Assembly (NCBI RefSeq): GCF_003112555.1
Contig: NZ_BEWB01000018.1
Location: forward strand, 1 to 64,000
Direction of reading: 5' to 3'
Origin: Streptomyces coelicoflavus
GTDB lineage: Bacteria; Actinomycetota; Actinomycetes; Streptomycetales; Streptomycetaceae
DNA: 64,000 nucleotides
Positions 25,233-33,402 of this stretch are shown piece by piece. A program made the position numbers and the translations under genes. Numbering within the stretch: position 1 is the stretch's first letter; the number at the start of each line of letters is the position of its first letter. The notes beneath the pieces are model-generated. The model did not search any database. It had not been told where the DNA came from and saw only the letters and a program-made list of their open reading frames with translations.

Positions 25233-26138
25233 TCAACGCACCCGGGCGATCAGGTAGCGGAACACGTTCGGCATCCACACGGTTCCGTCCGGCCGCTGAT
25301 GGGGATGCAGGGCCTCCGTCAGCTCCTTGTCGACCTGTTCCCGGTCGGTCGCCGCGACCGCCGCGTCGAAGAGCCCGGTCGACAGCAGTCCGCGCACCGC
25401 GCTGCCCGGGTCGGCGTAGCCGAACGGGCAGGCCACCCGCCCCGAGCCGTCCGGCCTCAGCCCGGCCCGCTGGGCGACCTCCTCCAGGTCGTCGCGCAGG
25501 GCGGGGCGCCAGCCGGCGCCGCGCAGCGGGTCGGAGAGTTTGCCGGCCACCCGCAGCACCGACGTCGTGGCGCAGCGCTCGGGCGGGCCCCAGCCGGCCA
25601 GTACGACGGCCGCTCCCCGCGCGGCGAGCGGCGTCGCCCGGGCGAGCAGTTCACCGAGCCGCTCCGAGTCGTCCGCGAGGCACCCGGTGGGCTCGAAGGC
25701 GGTCACCAGGTTGAACGCCGGCGCCGTCGGGTCCGCCGCGGCCTCGGGTGCGCCCTCGACGAGCCTCGGCGTGCCGGCCCGCGCGCGCGTGCCGCCCGTC
25801 TCGGAGGGCCACTGCCCCTCGGCCGCGCCCGTTTCCCCGGGCGCCCCGGGAAGCAGGCGCCGGCGGGCGAGGGCCAGGAGTTCCGGGGAGCGGGAGTCGA
25901 CCCCGGTCACCGCGGCGCCGCGCGAGGCGGCCATCAGCAGCGCGAGACCGGATCCGCAGCCCAGGCCCAGCATCCGGGTGTCGCCGCCCACGTCCAGTCG
26001 CTCGAAGACGGCCTCGTAGAGCGGTACGAGCATCCGCTCCTGTATCTCGGACCAGTCACGCGCGCGTGCTCGCAAGTCCACGTGAGGTGGCGCCCCCGCG
26101 TGAGACGACGAGTGCTGCCGCACGAGCGTAGGTGTCAT
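25233..26138 (-). CDS. SAM-dependent methyltransferase (class I)
   Basis: A 301-residue putative methyltransferase. Motif I is MLGLGCGSGLAL near residues 56-67, followed by an acidic VTGVDSRSPELLALAR (motif II). A glycine/proline-rich insertion lies at about residues 100-135. The C-terminal half resembles other orphan actinobacterial methyltransferases and gives no clue to substrate. The ATG at 26138 (MTPTLVRQH) has no Shine-Dalgarno, so the start is uncertain. It is a lone minus-strand gene between ffh and the rpsP operon. Confidence 0.75.
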   Translation of the reverse strand: MTPTLVRQHSSSHAGAPPHVDLRARARDWSEIQERMLVPLYEAVFERLDVGGDTRMLGLGCGSGLALLMAASRGAAVTGVDSRSPELLALARRRLLPGAPGETGAAEGQWPSETGGTRARAGTPRLVEGAPEAAADPTAPAFNLVTAFEPTGCLADDSERLGELLARATPLAARGAAVVLAGWGPPERCATTSVLRVAGKLSDPLRGAGWRPALRDDLEEVAQRAGLRPDGSGRVACPFGYADPGSAVRGLLSTGLFDAAVAATDREQVDKELTEALHPHQRPDGTVWMPNVFRYLIARVR

Positions 26139-26809
26139 AGGAAAGCGCCCCAATCGCCGAGTGTTGCCGCCGTGCCCGATTCCATGGCCCCCGTGCAGTG
26201 CGCTCGCACTCCCCCCGTATGCCAGGAAACTCCGGGCTCGCCGTGGCGTCCAGTGGTGGAGGGACCCGGTTTGCCCGATCCCCGGCACCCTGGCGAGATT
26301 TCACTTCCCGGCAACATGGGCCTGGCCGCGTGGTACCCCGGGTAGCCCCGTCCCGTGCCCTCGGCCGGTTGGCCGGATCCCGTCGCTGGGCGATGACCGT
26401 GGGTGGCCGCGGCGCGGATGGGACGGTTCCGGCCAAGGTCGACCGGTGCGGCGGCCACCGCACGGTGCCCCGGCGTGCCGCGGGGCGGGGCGGTGCCGCA
26501 CGCCGGAGGCGCACGCGGTAACGTCGCATCCGTCGACGCGCTCACCCGGACGGCGCCCCTCCGTCGCGACAGCGACCGAAACGCCACTTGCGCCCGCGCG
26601 GGTCGCACGCACTCCGGCGCGTGGACGTCGGCTACGCGCCGGCGCGTACGTCAGACTACGCACCAGCTTGGTACGAGCTGTGCGGCTTCTCCGCAGATCA
26701 GCGCACCCGCCCTCGTCGGGACGCATCAGCGGCAACTGACGGGTACGTGCAAATTATTTGGGATGCCCCGGAATAGGAACACAGCGGCCCCCCGGCTCGT
26801 TGTCATTAC
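26139..26809. other. 671-bp intergenic region with a 16-bp palindrome, no gene seen
   Basis: This is the longest non-coding stretch in the window, a divergent region between the methyltransferase and the SprT-like gene. It contains the perfect palindrome TACGCGCC/GGCGCGTA (26633-26648), a CAGCT/AGCTG hairpin just after it, and an AT-rich stretch near 26746-26780. Short frames here lack starts with ribosome sites and have non-coding composition. I found no tRNA or known RNA fold. Confidence 0.45.
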
Positions 26810-27406
26810 GTGAGCACGACACCACCTGTTCTCGCCGCAGAGCTGGCGCAGGCGTGGGCCGACATTCAGCGGCACCACACCGAGCTGCCCGATCTTGCCG
26901 CGCCCGAGTCCCTGATCGGAGAGTCGTCGTCCGCCTGCGGGCACGAGCTCTCCTTCGAGCGACTGCTTCACGAGGCAGTCCACGGCATCGCCGCCGCGCG
27001 CGGAGTACGCGACACATCCCGCGCGGGGCGCTACCACAACCGCCGATTCCTCGCGATCGCCGAGGAGCTGGGCCTGGACCACCCCGAGGAGCCACATCCC
27101 AGCAGTGGCTTCTCGCTGGTCACGCTCACCCCCGAGGCGAAGCGCCGCTACCGACCGACGATCGAACGCCTCCAGCGCGCGCTGAAGGCCCACACCGCCG
27201 CCACCGCGACGGACACGGCCCGCAGCTTCCGCGGTCCGGCCGCCCGGCACGGCTCCTCCGGGGGAGGGGTGCGCGTGAAGGCGGTCTGCGACTGCGGACG
27301 CAATGTGCGCGTCGTCCCGTCGGTGCTGGCCCAGGCGCCGATCATGTGCGGCGGCTGCGGCAAGCCGTTCCGCATCCCGGAGGTGGTCGGCGCGGGAGTG
27401 GGCTGA
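26810..27406 (+). CDS. SprT-like putative zinc metalloprotein with C-terminal zinc ribbon
   Basis: A 198-residue protein. Residues 54-58 read HEAVH, an HExxH zinc-protease motif in a helix. A third candidate ligand, His76, lies in GRYHNRRFLAIAEELGL, the layout of SprT/Spartan-like domains (HExxH ... H ... F..A..LG). The C-terminus has CDCGRNVRVVP then CGGCGKPFRIP, a zinc ribbon as found after SprT domains. SprT-like proteases in other organisms digest DNA-protein crosslinks; whether this one does is inference. GTG 26810 lacks a Shine-Dalgarno. A perfect 12-bp terminator stem begins right after the stop, so it is a separate unit upstream of rpsP. Confidence 0.7.
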   Translation: MSTTPPVLAAELAQAWADIQRHHTELPDLAAPESLIGESSSACGHELSFERLLHEAVHGIAAARGVRDTSRAGRYHNRRFLAIAEELGLDHPEEPHPSSGFSLVTLTPEAKRRYRPTIERLQRALKAHTAATATDTARSFRGPAARHGSSGGGVRVKAVCDCGRNVRVVPSVLAQAPIMCGGCGKPFRIPEVVGAGVG

Positions 27407-27435
27407 CGGTCCGGCTGCTCGTGGCAGCCGGACCG
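27407..27435 (+). terminator. Terminator abutting the SprT-like gene
   Basis: CGGTCCGGCTGC (27407-27418) and GCAGCCGGACCG (27424-27435) form a perfect 12-bp stem with a 5-base loop, starting at the base after the stop codon. Confidence 0.85.
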
Positions 27436-27662
27436 GGCCGGGGTCCGTCGTCCGGGGCCGAGTGGTCCGCCCGCGGGGGCGGACCCGGTGCCCTCGGTCC
27501 GACGGGCCTGCGCGCGTGTGGCACAATGGCTAGCTGTACTCGACAGTCGCACAGGACCCCTCTCTCCTCCGGCTGACGCGTCCATCGGGCACTCGGGTAC
27601 CGCAACCCCACGCGGCTCTCTCGCCGTGCCCACCCACGTCAAAACCAGGAGAACCCACTCCC

Positions 27663-28082
27663 GTGGCAGTCAAGATCAAGCTGAAGCGTCTGGGCAAGAT
27701 CCGTTCGCCTCACTACCGCATCGTCGTCGCCGACTCCCGTACCCGCCGTGACGGCCGGGCCATCGAGGAGATCGGCAAGTACCACCCGACGTACAACCCG
27801 TCGGTGATGGAGGTCGACGCCGAGCGTGTCGCGTACTGGCTCGGTGTCGGCGCGCAGCCGACCGAGCCCGTGCTCGCCATCCTGAAGAAGACCGGCGACT
27901 GGCAGAAGTTCAAGGGCGAGCCCGCCCCGGCTCCGCTGCTCCAGCCGGCCGAGAAGGCGGCCCGCCCGTCCTTCGAGGCGATCGGTGGCGAGGACGAGGG
28001 CAAGGGTGAGGCGATCACCCAGAAGAAGAAGGCCGACAAGAAGGACGAGGCCGCCGCCGAGTCCTCCGCGTCCGAGGCCTGA
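27663..28082 (+). CDS. rpsP: 30S ribosomal protein S16
   Basis: A 139-residue S16 (AVKIKLKRLGKIRSPHYRIVVADSRTRRDGR) that stabilises the 30S body. A C-terminal Lys/Glu/Ala-rich tail of about 55 residues, usual in actinobacteria, makes it longer than the E. coli protein. GTG start with AGGAG about ten bases upstream. It heads the rpsP-khpA-rimM-trmD-rplS run. A CACAAT near 27522 and TGTACT near 27535 are possible -10 elements but the promoter is not certain. Confidence 0.97.
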   Translation: MAVKIKLKRLGKIRSPHYRIVVADSRTRRDGRAIEEIGKYHPTYNPSVMEVDAERVAYWLGVGAQPTEPVLAILKKTGDWQKFKGEPAPAPLLQPAEKAARPSFEAIGGEDEGKGEAITQKKKADKKDEAAAESSASEA

Positions 28083-28084
28083 GC

Positions 28085-28324
28085 ATGCTCGAGGAGGCTC
28101 TCGAGCACCTCGTGAAGGGCATCGTCGACAATCCCGACGATGTGCAGGTCGCCTCGCGCAACCTGCGCCGCGGACGGGTGCTCGAGGTTCGGGTCCACCC
28201 CGACGACCTCGGCAAGGTGATCGGCCGCAACGGCCGCACCGCACGCGCCCTGCGCACCGTCGTGGGCGCCATCGGCGGCCGCGGTGTCCGTGTCGACCTC
28301 GTCGACGTGGACCACGTCCGCTGA
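28085..28324 (+). CDS. khpA: KH-domain RNA-binding protein KhpA
   Basis: A 79-residue single KH-domain protein with the GxxG loop VIGRNGRTARALR near residues 45-57. It binds RNA, and in other Gram-positive bacteria it pairs with KhpB and affects ribosome biogenesis and small RNAs. It starts two bases after the rpsP stop and is co-transcribed with it. A hairpin at 28346-28379 follows and may reduce readthrough into rimM. Confidence 0.93.
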   Translation: MLEEALEHLVKGIVDNPDDVQVASRNLRRGRVLEVRVHPDDLGKVIGRNGRTARALRTVVGAIGGRGVRVDLVDVDHVR

Positions 28325-28345
28325 CGCGCATCGCAGTACCGGCTC

Positions 28346-28379
28346 GGGCCGGGGAAGGCCACAGGGCCGTCCCCGGCCC
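28346..28379 (+). terminator. Hairpin between khpA and rimM
   Basis: GGGCCGGGGA (28346-28355) pairs with TCCCCGGCCC (28370-28379). It lies within the 177-bp gap and may be a terminator or attenuator inside the operon. Confidence 0.6.
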
Positions 28380-28501
28380 GTAGTCGTGTGTGCCCCGGGC
28401 AGCAGGAGCCCCGAGGCAGTATGTGCCCCGTGGCCGTCCGTGCCCCGAGGGCCGTTCGAGTCCGACGGCTCGTCCGCAGTTCCGACAGGAGATCAAGCAC
28501 A

Positions 28502-29086
28502 GTGCAGCTGGTAGTCGCGCGCATCGGCCGCGCCCACGGGATCAAGGGCGAGGTGACCGTCGAGGTCCGCACGGACGAGCCGGAGCTGAGGCTCGGGCCC
28601 GGAGCCGTGCTGGCCACCGACCCCGCCTCCGCCGGACCGCTCACCATCGAGACCGGCCGGGTGCACAGCGGCCGCCTCCTGCTGCGCTTCGCCGGCGTCC
28701 ACGACCGCACCGGCGCCGAGGCGCTGCGCAACACCCTCCTGATCGCCGACGTGGACCCGGCCGAGCGGCCCGAGGACGAGGACGAGTACTACGACCACCA
28801 GCTGATCGACCTCGACGTGGTGACCGAGGACGGCACCGAGGTCGGCCGGATCACCGAGATCTCCCACCTGCCCACGCAGGACCTCTTCGTCGTGGAGCGC
28901 CCCGACGGCACCGAGGTCTACGTGCCGTTCGTCTCCGAGATCGTCACGGAGATCGACCTCGACGAGCAGCGCGCGGTCATCGATCCGCCGCCCGGCCTGA
29001 TCGACGACCGGGCCGAGATCGCCTCGGCACGGGACGCCGATACCGAGGGCGACGCCGATGCCGAGGACGCCGGGGACGAGGCGTAA
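28502..29086 (+). CDS. rimM: Ribosome maturation factor RimM
   Basis: A 194-residue 30S assembly factor. The N-terminal RimM domain reads VARIGRAHGIKGEVTVEVRTD. The C-terminal PRC barrel carries YYDHQLIDLDVVTEDG and GTEVYVPFV. An acidic tail of about 25 residues is added. AGGAGA lies about nine bases before the GTG. The TAA overlaps the ATG of trmD. Confidence 0.95.
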   Translation: MQLVVARIGRAHGIKGEVTVEVRTDEPELRLGPGAVLATDPASAGPLTIETGRVHSGRLLLRFAGVHDRTGAEALRNTLLIADVDPAERPEDEDEYYDHQLIDLDVVTEDGTEVGRITEISHLPTQDLFVVERPDGTEVYVPFVSEIVTEIDLDEQRAVIDPPPGLIDDRAEIASARDADTEGDADAEDAGDEA

Positions 29087-29919
29087 TGCGGCTCGACGTC
29101 GTCACGATCTTCCCCGAGTACCTGGAACCGCTGAACGTCTCCCTCGTCGGCAAGGCACGCGCGCGTGGGCAGCTCGGCGTCCACGTGCACGACCTCCGCG
29201 AGTGGACGTACGACCGCCACAACACGGTCGACGACACCCCCTACGGCGGCGGCCCCGGCATGGTCATGAAGACCGAGCCGTGGGGCGACGCCCTGGACAC
29301 CGTGCTGGCCGACGGCTACGAGACGGGGGCCCGTGAGCCCGCCCTCATCGTGCCCACGCCCAGTGGCCGCCCCTTCACCCAGGAACTCGCCGTCCACCTC
29401 TCCGAGCGGCCCTGGCTGATCTTCACCCCCGCCCGCTACGAGGGCATCGACCGCCGCGTCGTCGACGAGTACGCGACCCGGATGCCCGTGTACGAGGTGT
29501 CCATCGGCGACTACGTCCTGGCGGGCGGCGAGGCCGCGGTACTCGTCGTCACCGAGGCCGTGGCCCGGCTGCTGCCCGGCGTGCTGGGCAACGCCGAGTC
29601 CCACCGGGACGACTCCTTCGCTCCCGGTGCCATGGCCAACCTGCTGGAGGGCCCCGTCCACACCAAGCCGCCGCAGTGGCGCGGGCGCGGCATCCCGGAC
29701 GTGCTGCTCAGCGGCCACCACGGGAAGATCGCCCGCTGGCGCCGCGACGAGGCGCTGCGCCGCACCACGGCCAACCGGCCCGACCTGATCGAACGGTGCG
29801 ATCCCGCCGCCTTCGACAAGAAGGACCGCGAGATGCTCTCCATCCTGGGCTGGCAGCCCGACCCGGACGGGGAACCGTACGGCCGATTTTGGCGCAGGAC
29901 CCCGGGCATGGAAGAATAG
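29086..29919 (+). CDS. trmD: tRNA (guanine-N1-)-methyltransferase TrmD
   Basis: A 277-residue SPOUT-class methyltransferase making m1G37 in tRNA to prevent frameshifting. Conserved segments are RLDVVTIFPEYL, DDTPYGGGPGMVMK, YEGIDRRV and IGDYVLAGGEAA, the last forming the SAM-binding trefoil knot. Its ATG overlaps the rimM stop (TAATG). rplS follows after 136 bp that include a CCCCTG/CAGGGG hairpin. Confidence 0.97.
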   Translation: MRLDVVTIFPEYLEPLNVSLVGKARARGQLGVHVHDLREWTYDRHNTVDDTPYGGGPGMVMKTEPWGDALDTVLADGYETGAREPALIVPTPSGRPFTQELAVHLSERPWLIFTPARYEGIDRRVVDEYATRMPVYEVSIGDYVLAGGEAAVLVVTEAVARLLPGVLGNAESHRDDSFAPGAMANLLEGPVHTKPPQWRGRGIPDVLLSGHHGKIARWRRDEALRRTTANRPDLIERCDPAAFDKKDREMLSILGWQPDPDGEPYGRFWRRTPGMEE

Positions 29920-30055
29920 GCGGCTGTTGTGCGTCCGTCCGGAGCGTGCCCCTGCCACAGGGGGAAACGACGCCCGTCCCGACCCGCGCGACACTGACTC
30001 CGAAACACCTAGTTTCCGTTGATGACCTGTGGCATCAGCGAGGAAAGCAGACGAA

Positions 30056-30406
30056 ATGTCTCACCTGCTCGACTCCGTCGACGCCGCGTCGCTGCGCAGC
30101 GACGTCCCGGCCTTCCGCCCCGGCGACACCGTCAACGTCCACGTGCGCGTCATCGAGGGCAACCGCTCCCGTGTGCAGCAGTTCAAGGGCGTCGTCATCC
30201 GCCGTCAGGGCGCCGGCGTGCGCGAGACCTTCACGGTCCGCAAGGTCTCCTTCTCCGTCGGCGTCGAGCGCACCTTCCCGGTGCACACCCCGATCGTGGA
30301 GAAGATCGAGCTCGTCACCAAGGGTGACGTCCGCCGCGCCAAGCTGTACTACCTGCGCGAGCTGCGCGGCAAGGCCGCGAAGATCAAGGAGAAGCGCGAG
30401 AGCTGA
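30056..30406 (+). CDS. rplS: 50S ribosomal protein L19
   Basis: A 116-residue L19 at the 30S-50S interface (FRPGDTVNVHVRVIEGNR, then RQGAGVRETFTVRKVS). GAGGAAAG stands about nine bases before the ATG. It ends the rpsP-trmD run; sipW starts 45 bases later. Confidence 0.97.
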   Translation: MSHLLDSVDAASLRSDVPAFRPGDTVNVHVRVIEGNRSRVQQFKGVVIRRQGAGVRETFTVRKVSFSVGVERTFPVHTPIVEKIELVTKGDVRRAKLYYLRELRGKAAKIKEKRES

Positions 30407-30451
30407 GCGCCCTCCGAGGTCCGTGCCGGGGCCGGATAGCATCTGGCCCCG

Positions 30452-31330
30452 ATGGACACCGAAGCACAGCACACGGAGCGCGACCGCTCCTCCCGCCCCT
30501 CCGACTCCGAGCAGCCCTCGGATCCGGACGGTCCGGAGGAGCGGTCGCGTTCCGCGTTCACGGGGCGGATCACCGACTGGGTGCCGGGCGGCCGGATCAC
30601 CGTGACCCTGCTGGTCCTCCTGCTGTTCCTGCTGCTGCTCAGCACCTTCGTGCTGCGGCCGTTCCAGATCCCGAGCGGATCGATGGAGCGCGGATTGAGG
30701 ATCGGTGACCGCGTTCTCGTAAACAAGTTGGCGTACCGTTTCGACGGTCGGCCGCAGCGGGGCGACATCGTCGTCTTCGACGGCACCGGGCTCTTCGGGG
30801 ACGGTGACTACATCAAACGCGTTGTCGGTGTGGGCGGGGACCACGTGGTGTGCTGCGACGAGGAGGGGAGGGTCCGGGTGAACGGCCAGTCGGTCGACGA
30901 GTCGGCGTTCCTTTACCCCGGCGACCGCCCGTCCACGGTCCCCTTCGACGTCGTCGTCCCCGACGGGACCCTCTTCGTCCTCGGCGACCACCGTGCCGAC
31001 TCCAGCGACTCCCGCGACCACCTGGGCTCCCCGGGCGGCGGGATGGTGCCGCTGGACGAGGTGATCGGCCGCGCCGACTGGATCGTCTGGCCCTTCGGCC
31101 ACGCCACCCACCTGGACCGCCCCGACGCCTACGCGCGCGTGCCGGACGCGGAGAGCGGGGCCGAGGCGGGGGAGAGCGGGGCCGGGGCGGGGGAGACCGG
31201 GGCAGAGGCTGGGGAGACCGGGGCCGGGGCGGGGGAGAGCGGGGCCGAGCCGACGCCCGCCGGGGCCGGGGCGGCGCCGGCGACGCGGTCCGGGACCGGG
31301 GCCGGGCGGGCCGGGGACGCCGATGGGTAG
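30452..31330 (+). CDS. sipW: Type I signal peptidase SipW
   Basis: A 292-residue membrane peptidase that cleaves Sec and Tat signal peptides. One N-terminal membrane span (residues 50-67) precedes the catalytic region. The nucleophile serine is in IPSGSMERGL and the general-base lysine in DYIKRVVGVGGD. The C-terminus has no second membrane span. It ends in about five heptapeptide repeats of the type AGExGAx (residues ~232-265), encoded by 21-bp DNA repeats. It is the first of four tandem sip genes; the stop overlaps the sipX start by 8 bases. TAGCAT nine bases upstream may be a -10 of a leaderless mRNA, as no Shine-Dalgarno is seen. Confidence 0.92.
   Translation: MDTEAQHTERDRSSRPSDSEQPSDPDGPEERSRSAFTGRITDWVPGGRITVTLLVLLLFLLLLSTFVLRPFQIPSGSMERGLRIGDRVLVNKLAYRFDGRPQRGDIVVFDGTGLFGDGDYIKRVVGVGGDHVVCCDEEGRVRVNGQSVDESAFLYPGDRPSTVPFDVVVPDGTLFVLGDHRADSSDSRDHLGSPGGGMVPLDEVIGRADWIVWPFGHATHLDRPDAYARVPDAESGAEAGESGAGAGETGAEAGETGAGAGESGAEPTPAGAGAAPATRSGTGAGRAGDADG
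31140..31250 (+). repeat. 21-bp tandem repeats encoding the SipW tail
   Basis: About five copies of a G-rich 21-bp unit of the GAGAGCGGGGCCGAGGCGGG type encode Ala-Gly-Glu-Ser/Thr-Gly-Ala heptapeptides. Copy number is likely to vary between strains. Confidence 0.75.
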
Positions 31331-32663
31331 CCGGGGGAAGCCGCGGGGGGCGCCCAGCAGCCCCACGGAGAACCTGCTGCCCACCGGCTCGAGGCGCACC
31401 GCCGCGCCCTCCGGCGGCCGCTCGCGCGCCGAGCGCCGCAAGCTCCAGCGCAAGGTGAAACGGCGGCGCAGACGCGGCGCCGTCAAGGAGATCCCCCTCC
31501 TCATCGGCGTCGCGGTCCTCATAGCGCTGGTGCTGAAGACCTTCCTCGTCCAGGCCTTCGTGATCCCGTCGGGCTCCATGGAGCAGACCATCCGGATCGG
31601 CGACCGGGTCCTGGTGGACAAGCTGACCCCCTGGTTCGGTTCCGAGCCGCAGCGCGGGGACGTGGTCGTCTTCCGGGACCCCGGCGGCTGGCTCCGGGGC
31701 GAACAGACCACCAAGAAGGACGATCCCGTCGTCGTCAAACAGGTCAAGGAAGGCCTCGCCTTCATCGGACTGCTGCCGTCCGACGACGAGAAGGACCTCA
31801 TCAAGCGGGTCGTCGGCGTGGGCGGCGACCACGTCAAGTGCTGCGACAAACAGGGCCGCGTCACCGTCAACGGCGTTCCCCTGAACGAGGACTACCTGTA
31901 CCCCGGGGACGTGCCGTCCCGCACGCCCTTCGACGTCACCGTCCCCGAGGGGCGGTTGTGGGTGATGGGCGACCACCGGTCCAATTCGGCCGACTCCCGC
32001 GCCCACCAGAACACCGACTTCGGCACCGTCTCCGAGGACGAGGTGGTGGGGCGGGCCATGGTGATCGCGTGGCCGTTCGGTCACTGGACCACCCTGGACG
32101 AACCCGAGACGTACGCGTCCGTGTCCGACTCGGCCTCCGGTTCGACCGCCGCTCCCGGGCTGTCGCATAGGGTTGCCCCCTACGATCCGAACGCGATGAT
32201 TGAACTCCCGACCCCTGCGGAACTCCCGCTCGTTATGGGAGTGGTGGGCCTGCGTCGCATCCGGGGCAGGCGGTGGCAGAGAGTGAGGAGTTGGCGTGGG
32301 GGATGTGGCGGTCGGCGCACGGTCCGGACACGACGGCGAGGAGAACCGCGGACGCCCCGAGGAGACGGCCGACCCGGCGGCGGTCGGCGCCCCGGACTCC
32401 CGGTACGGCTCCGGAACCGAGGACGGCAGGGTGACGAACGGACAGAGCGGCCAGAACGGGCACAACGGCGGGACGGAGGACGAGGGGGTCGGCGGAACAC
32501 CGCCCGCGGCACCTCCGGCGGCCAAGAAGCAGCGCTCCTTCTGGAAGGAGCTGCCGATCCTGATCGGCATCGCGCTGGTGCTGGCCCTGCTGATCAAGAC
32601 GTTCCTGGTACAGGCGTTCTCGATCCCGTCGTCCTCGATGGAGAACACCCTTCAGATCGGTGA
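31323..32663 (+). CDS. sipX: Type I signal peptidase SipX, reading frame running into sipY
   Basis: A signal peptidase whose recognisable part is residues 1 to about 320: one N-terminal span (EIPLLIGVAVLIALVLKTFL), nucleophile serine in IPSGSMEQTI, lysine in DLIKRVVGVGGD, box MGDHRSNSADSR and a C-terminal hydrophobic segment (PAELPLVMGVVGL). The frame has no stop there and continues to 32663, overlapping sipY by 368 bases. The extra 126 residues are Arg/Gly-rich, with third codon positions much less GC-rich than the sipY frame in the same DNA. A TGA at 32284-32286 lies one frame over, exactly at the sipY Shine-Dalgarno. A one-base deletion or sequencing error near the end is likely. The functional end is probably near 32286. 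Confidence 0.8.
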   Translation: MGSRGKPRGAPSSPTENLLPTGSRRTAAPSGGRSRAERRKLQRKVKRRRRRGAVKEIPLLIGVAVLIALVLKTFLVQAFVIPSGSMEQTIRIGDRVLVDKLTPWFGSEPQRGDVVVFRDPGGWLRGEQTTKKDDPVVVKQVKEGLAFIGLLPSDDEKDLIKRVVGVGGDHVKCCDKQGRVTVNGVPLNEDYLYPGDVPSRTPFDVTVPEGRLWVMGDHRSNSADSRAHQNTDFGTVSEDEVVGRAMVIAWPFGHWTTLDEPETYASVSDSASGSTAAPGLSHRVAPYDPNAMIELPTPAELPLVMGVVGLRRIRGRRWQRVRSWRGGCGGRRTVRTRRRGEPRTPRGDGRPGGGRRPGLPVRLRNRGRQGDERTERPERAQRRDGGRGGRRNTARGTSGGQEAALLLEGAADPDRHRAGAGPADQDVPGTGVLDPVVLDGEHPSDR

Positions 32664-33309
32664 CCGGGTCCTCGTCGACAAGCTGACCCCCTGGTTCGGC
32701 TCCGAGCCCGAGCGCGGCGAGGTGGTCGTCTTCCACGACCCGGACGACTGGCTTGCGGGCGAGCCGACGCCCGACCCGAACGCGCTGCAGACCGTCCTCA
32801 GCTGGATCGGCCTGATGCCGTCCGCCGACGAGAAGGACCTGATCAAGCGCGTCATCGGCGTCGGCGGCGACACGGTCGAGTGCAACAAGACCGGCCCGCT
32901 GAAGGTCAACGGCAAGGCGCTGAACGAGCCGTACGTCTACCCGGGCAACACCCCGTGCTCGGACGACGACCAGGGCGGCCGGTTCAAGGTCACCGTGCCC
33001 GAGGGCAAAATCTGGGTCATGGGCGACCACCGGCAGAACTCCCGTGACTCGCGCTACAACCAGGCGGACAAGAACGGCGGCATGGTCCCGGTGGACGAGG
33101 TCGTGGGCCGCGCCATCGTGGTCGCCTGGCCGATGGACCGCTGGAGCACCCTGCCGGTCCCGGACACCTTCGACCAGGACGGCCTCCAGTCACAGGCCCA
33201 GTCGCCGGCCGCCGCGCTCACGGTCGCACCTCAGGGCCTGGCCGTGGCCGGCGTGGTCCCGTTCGTCTGGTGGCGCCGTCGCCGCACCGCCCCGGCCGAG
33301 ACGCGCTGA
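32296..33309 (+). CDS. sipY: Type I signal peptidase SipY
   Basis: A 337-residue signal peptidase, in S. lividans the principal one of the four by published work as I recall. A 90-residue charged N-terminus precedes the first membrane span (PILIGIALVLALLIKTFL). Catalytic residues lie in IPSSSMENTLQ (Ser) and DLIKRVIGVGGD (Lys), with MGDHRQNSRDSR following. A second span (PQGLAVAGVVPFVWW) and a basic tail end the protein, so both termini are cytoplasmic. GAGGAG at 32285-32290 is five bases from the GTG. A terminator follows, closing the sipWXY operon. Confidence 0.95.
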   Translation: MGDVAVGARSGHDGEENRGRPEETADPAAVGAPDSRYGSGTEDGRVTNGQSGQNGHNGGTEDEGVGGTPPAAPPAAKKQRSFWKELPILIGIALVLALLIKTFLVQAFSIPSSSMENTLQIGDRVLVDKLTPWFGSEPERGEVVVFHDPDDWLAGEPTPDPNALQTVLSWIGLMPSADEKDLIKRVIGVGGDTVECNKTGPLKVNGKALNEPYVYPGNTPCSDDDQGGRFKVTVPEGKIWVMGDHRQNSRDSRYNQADKNGGMVPVDEVVGRAIVVAWPMDRWSTLPVPDTFDQDGLQSQAQSPAAALTVAPQGLAVAGVVPFVWWRRRRTAPAETR

Positions 33310-33337
33310 GCCCGCCGCATCCCGCCGCGGTTCCAAG

Positions 33338-33366
33338 AGCCCCCTTCCGGTCCCCGGGAGGGGGCT
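33338..33366 (+). terminator. Terminator between sipY and sipZ
   Basis: AGCCCCCT (33338-33345) pairs with AGGGGGCT (33359-33366), extended by weaker inner pairs. It agrees with sipW-X-Y and sipZ being separate transcription units in S. lividans. Confidence 0.8.
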
Positions 33367-33402
33367 GCCCCGTTGGCGTACCGCCGGGTAAGGTGCGGCT
33401 CC

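Noticed and set aside
26403..26776. Short frames in the long intergenic region
   Set aside because: No ribosome sites, overlapping in several registers and Arg/Ala/Gly-rich; no protein-like feature.
31323..32663. SipX as a genuine 446-residue signal peptidase with a novel C-terminal domain
   Set aside because: The tail is low-complexity and Arg-rich, has poor GC3 and lies wholly within sipY in another frame; a missing stop is simpler.
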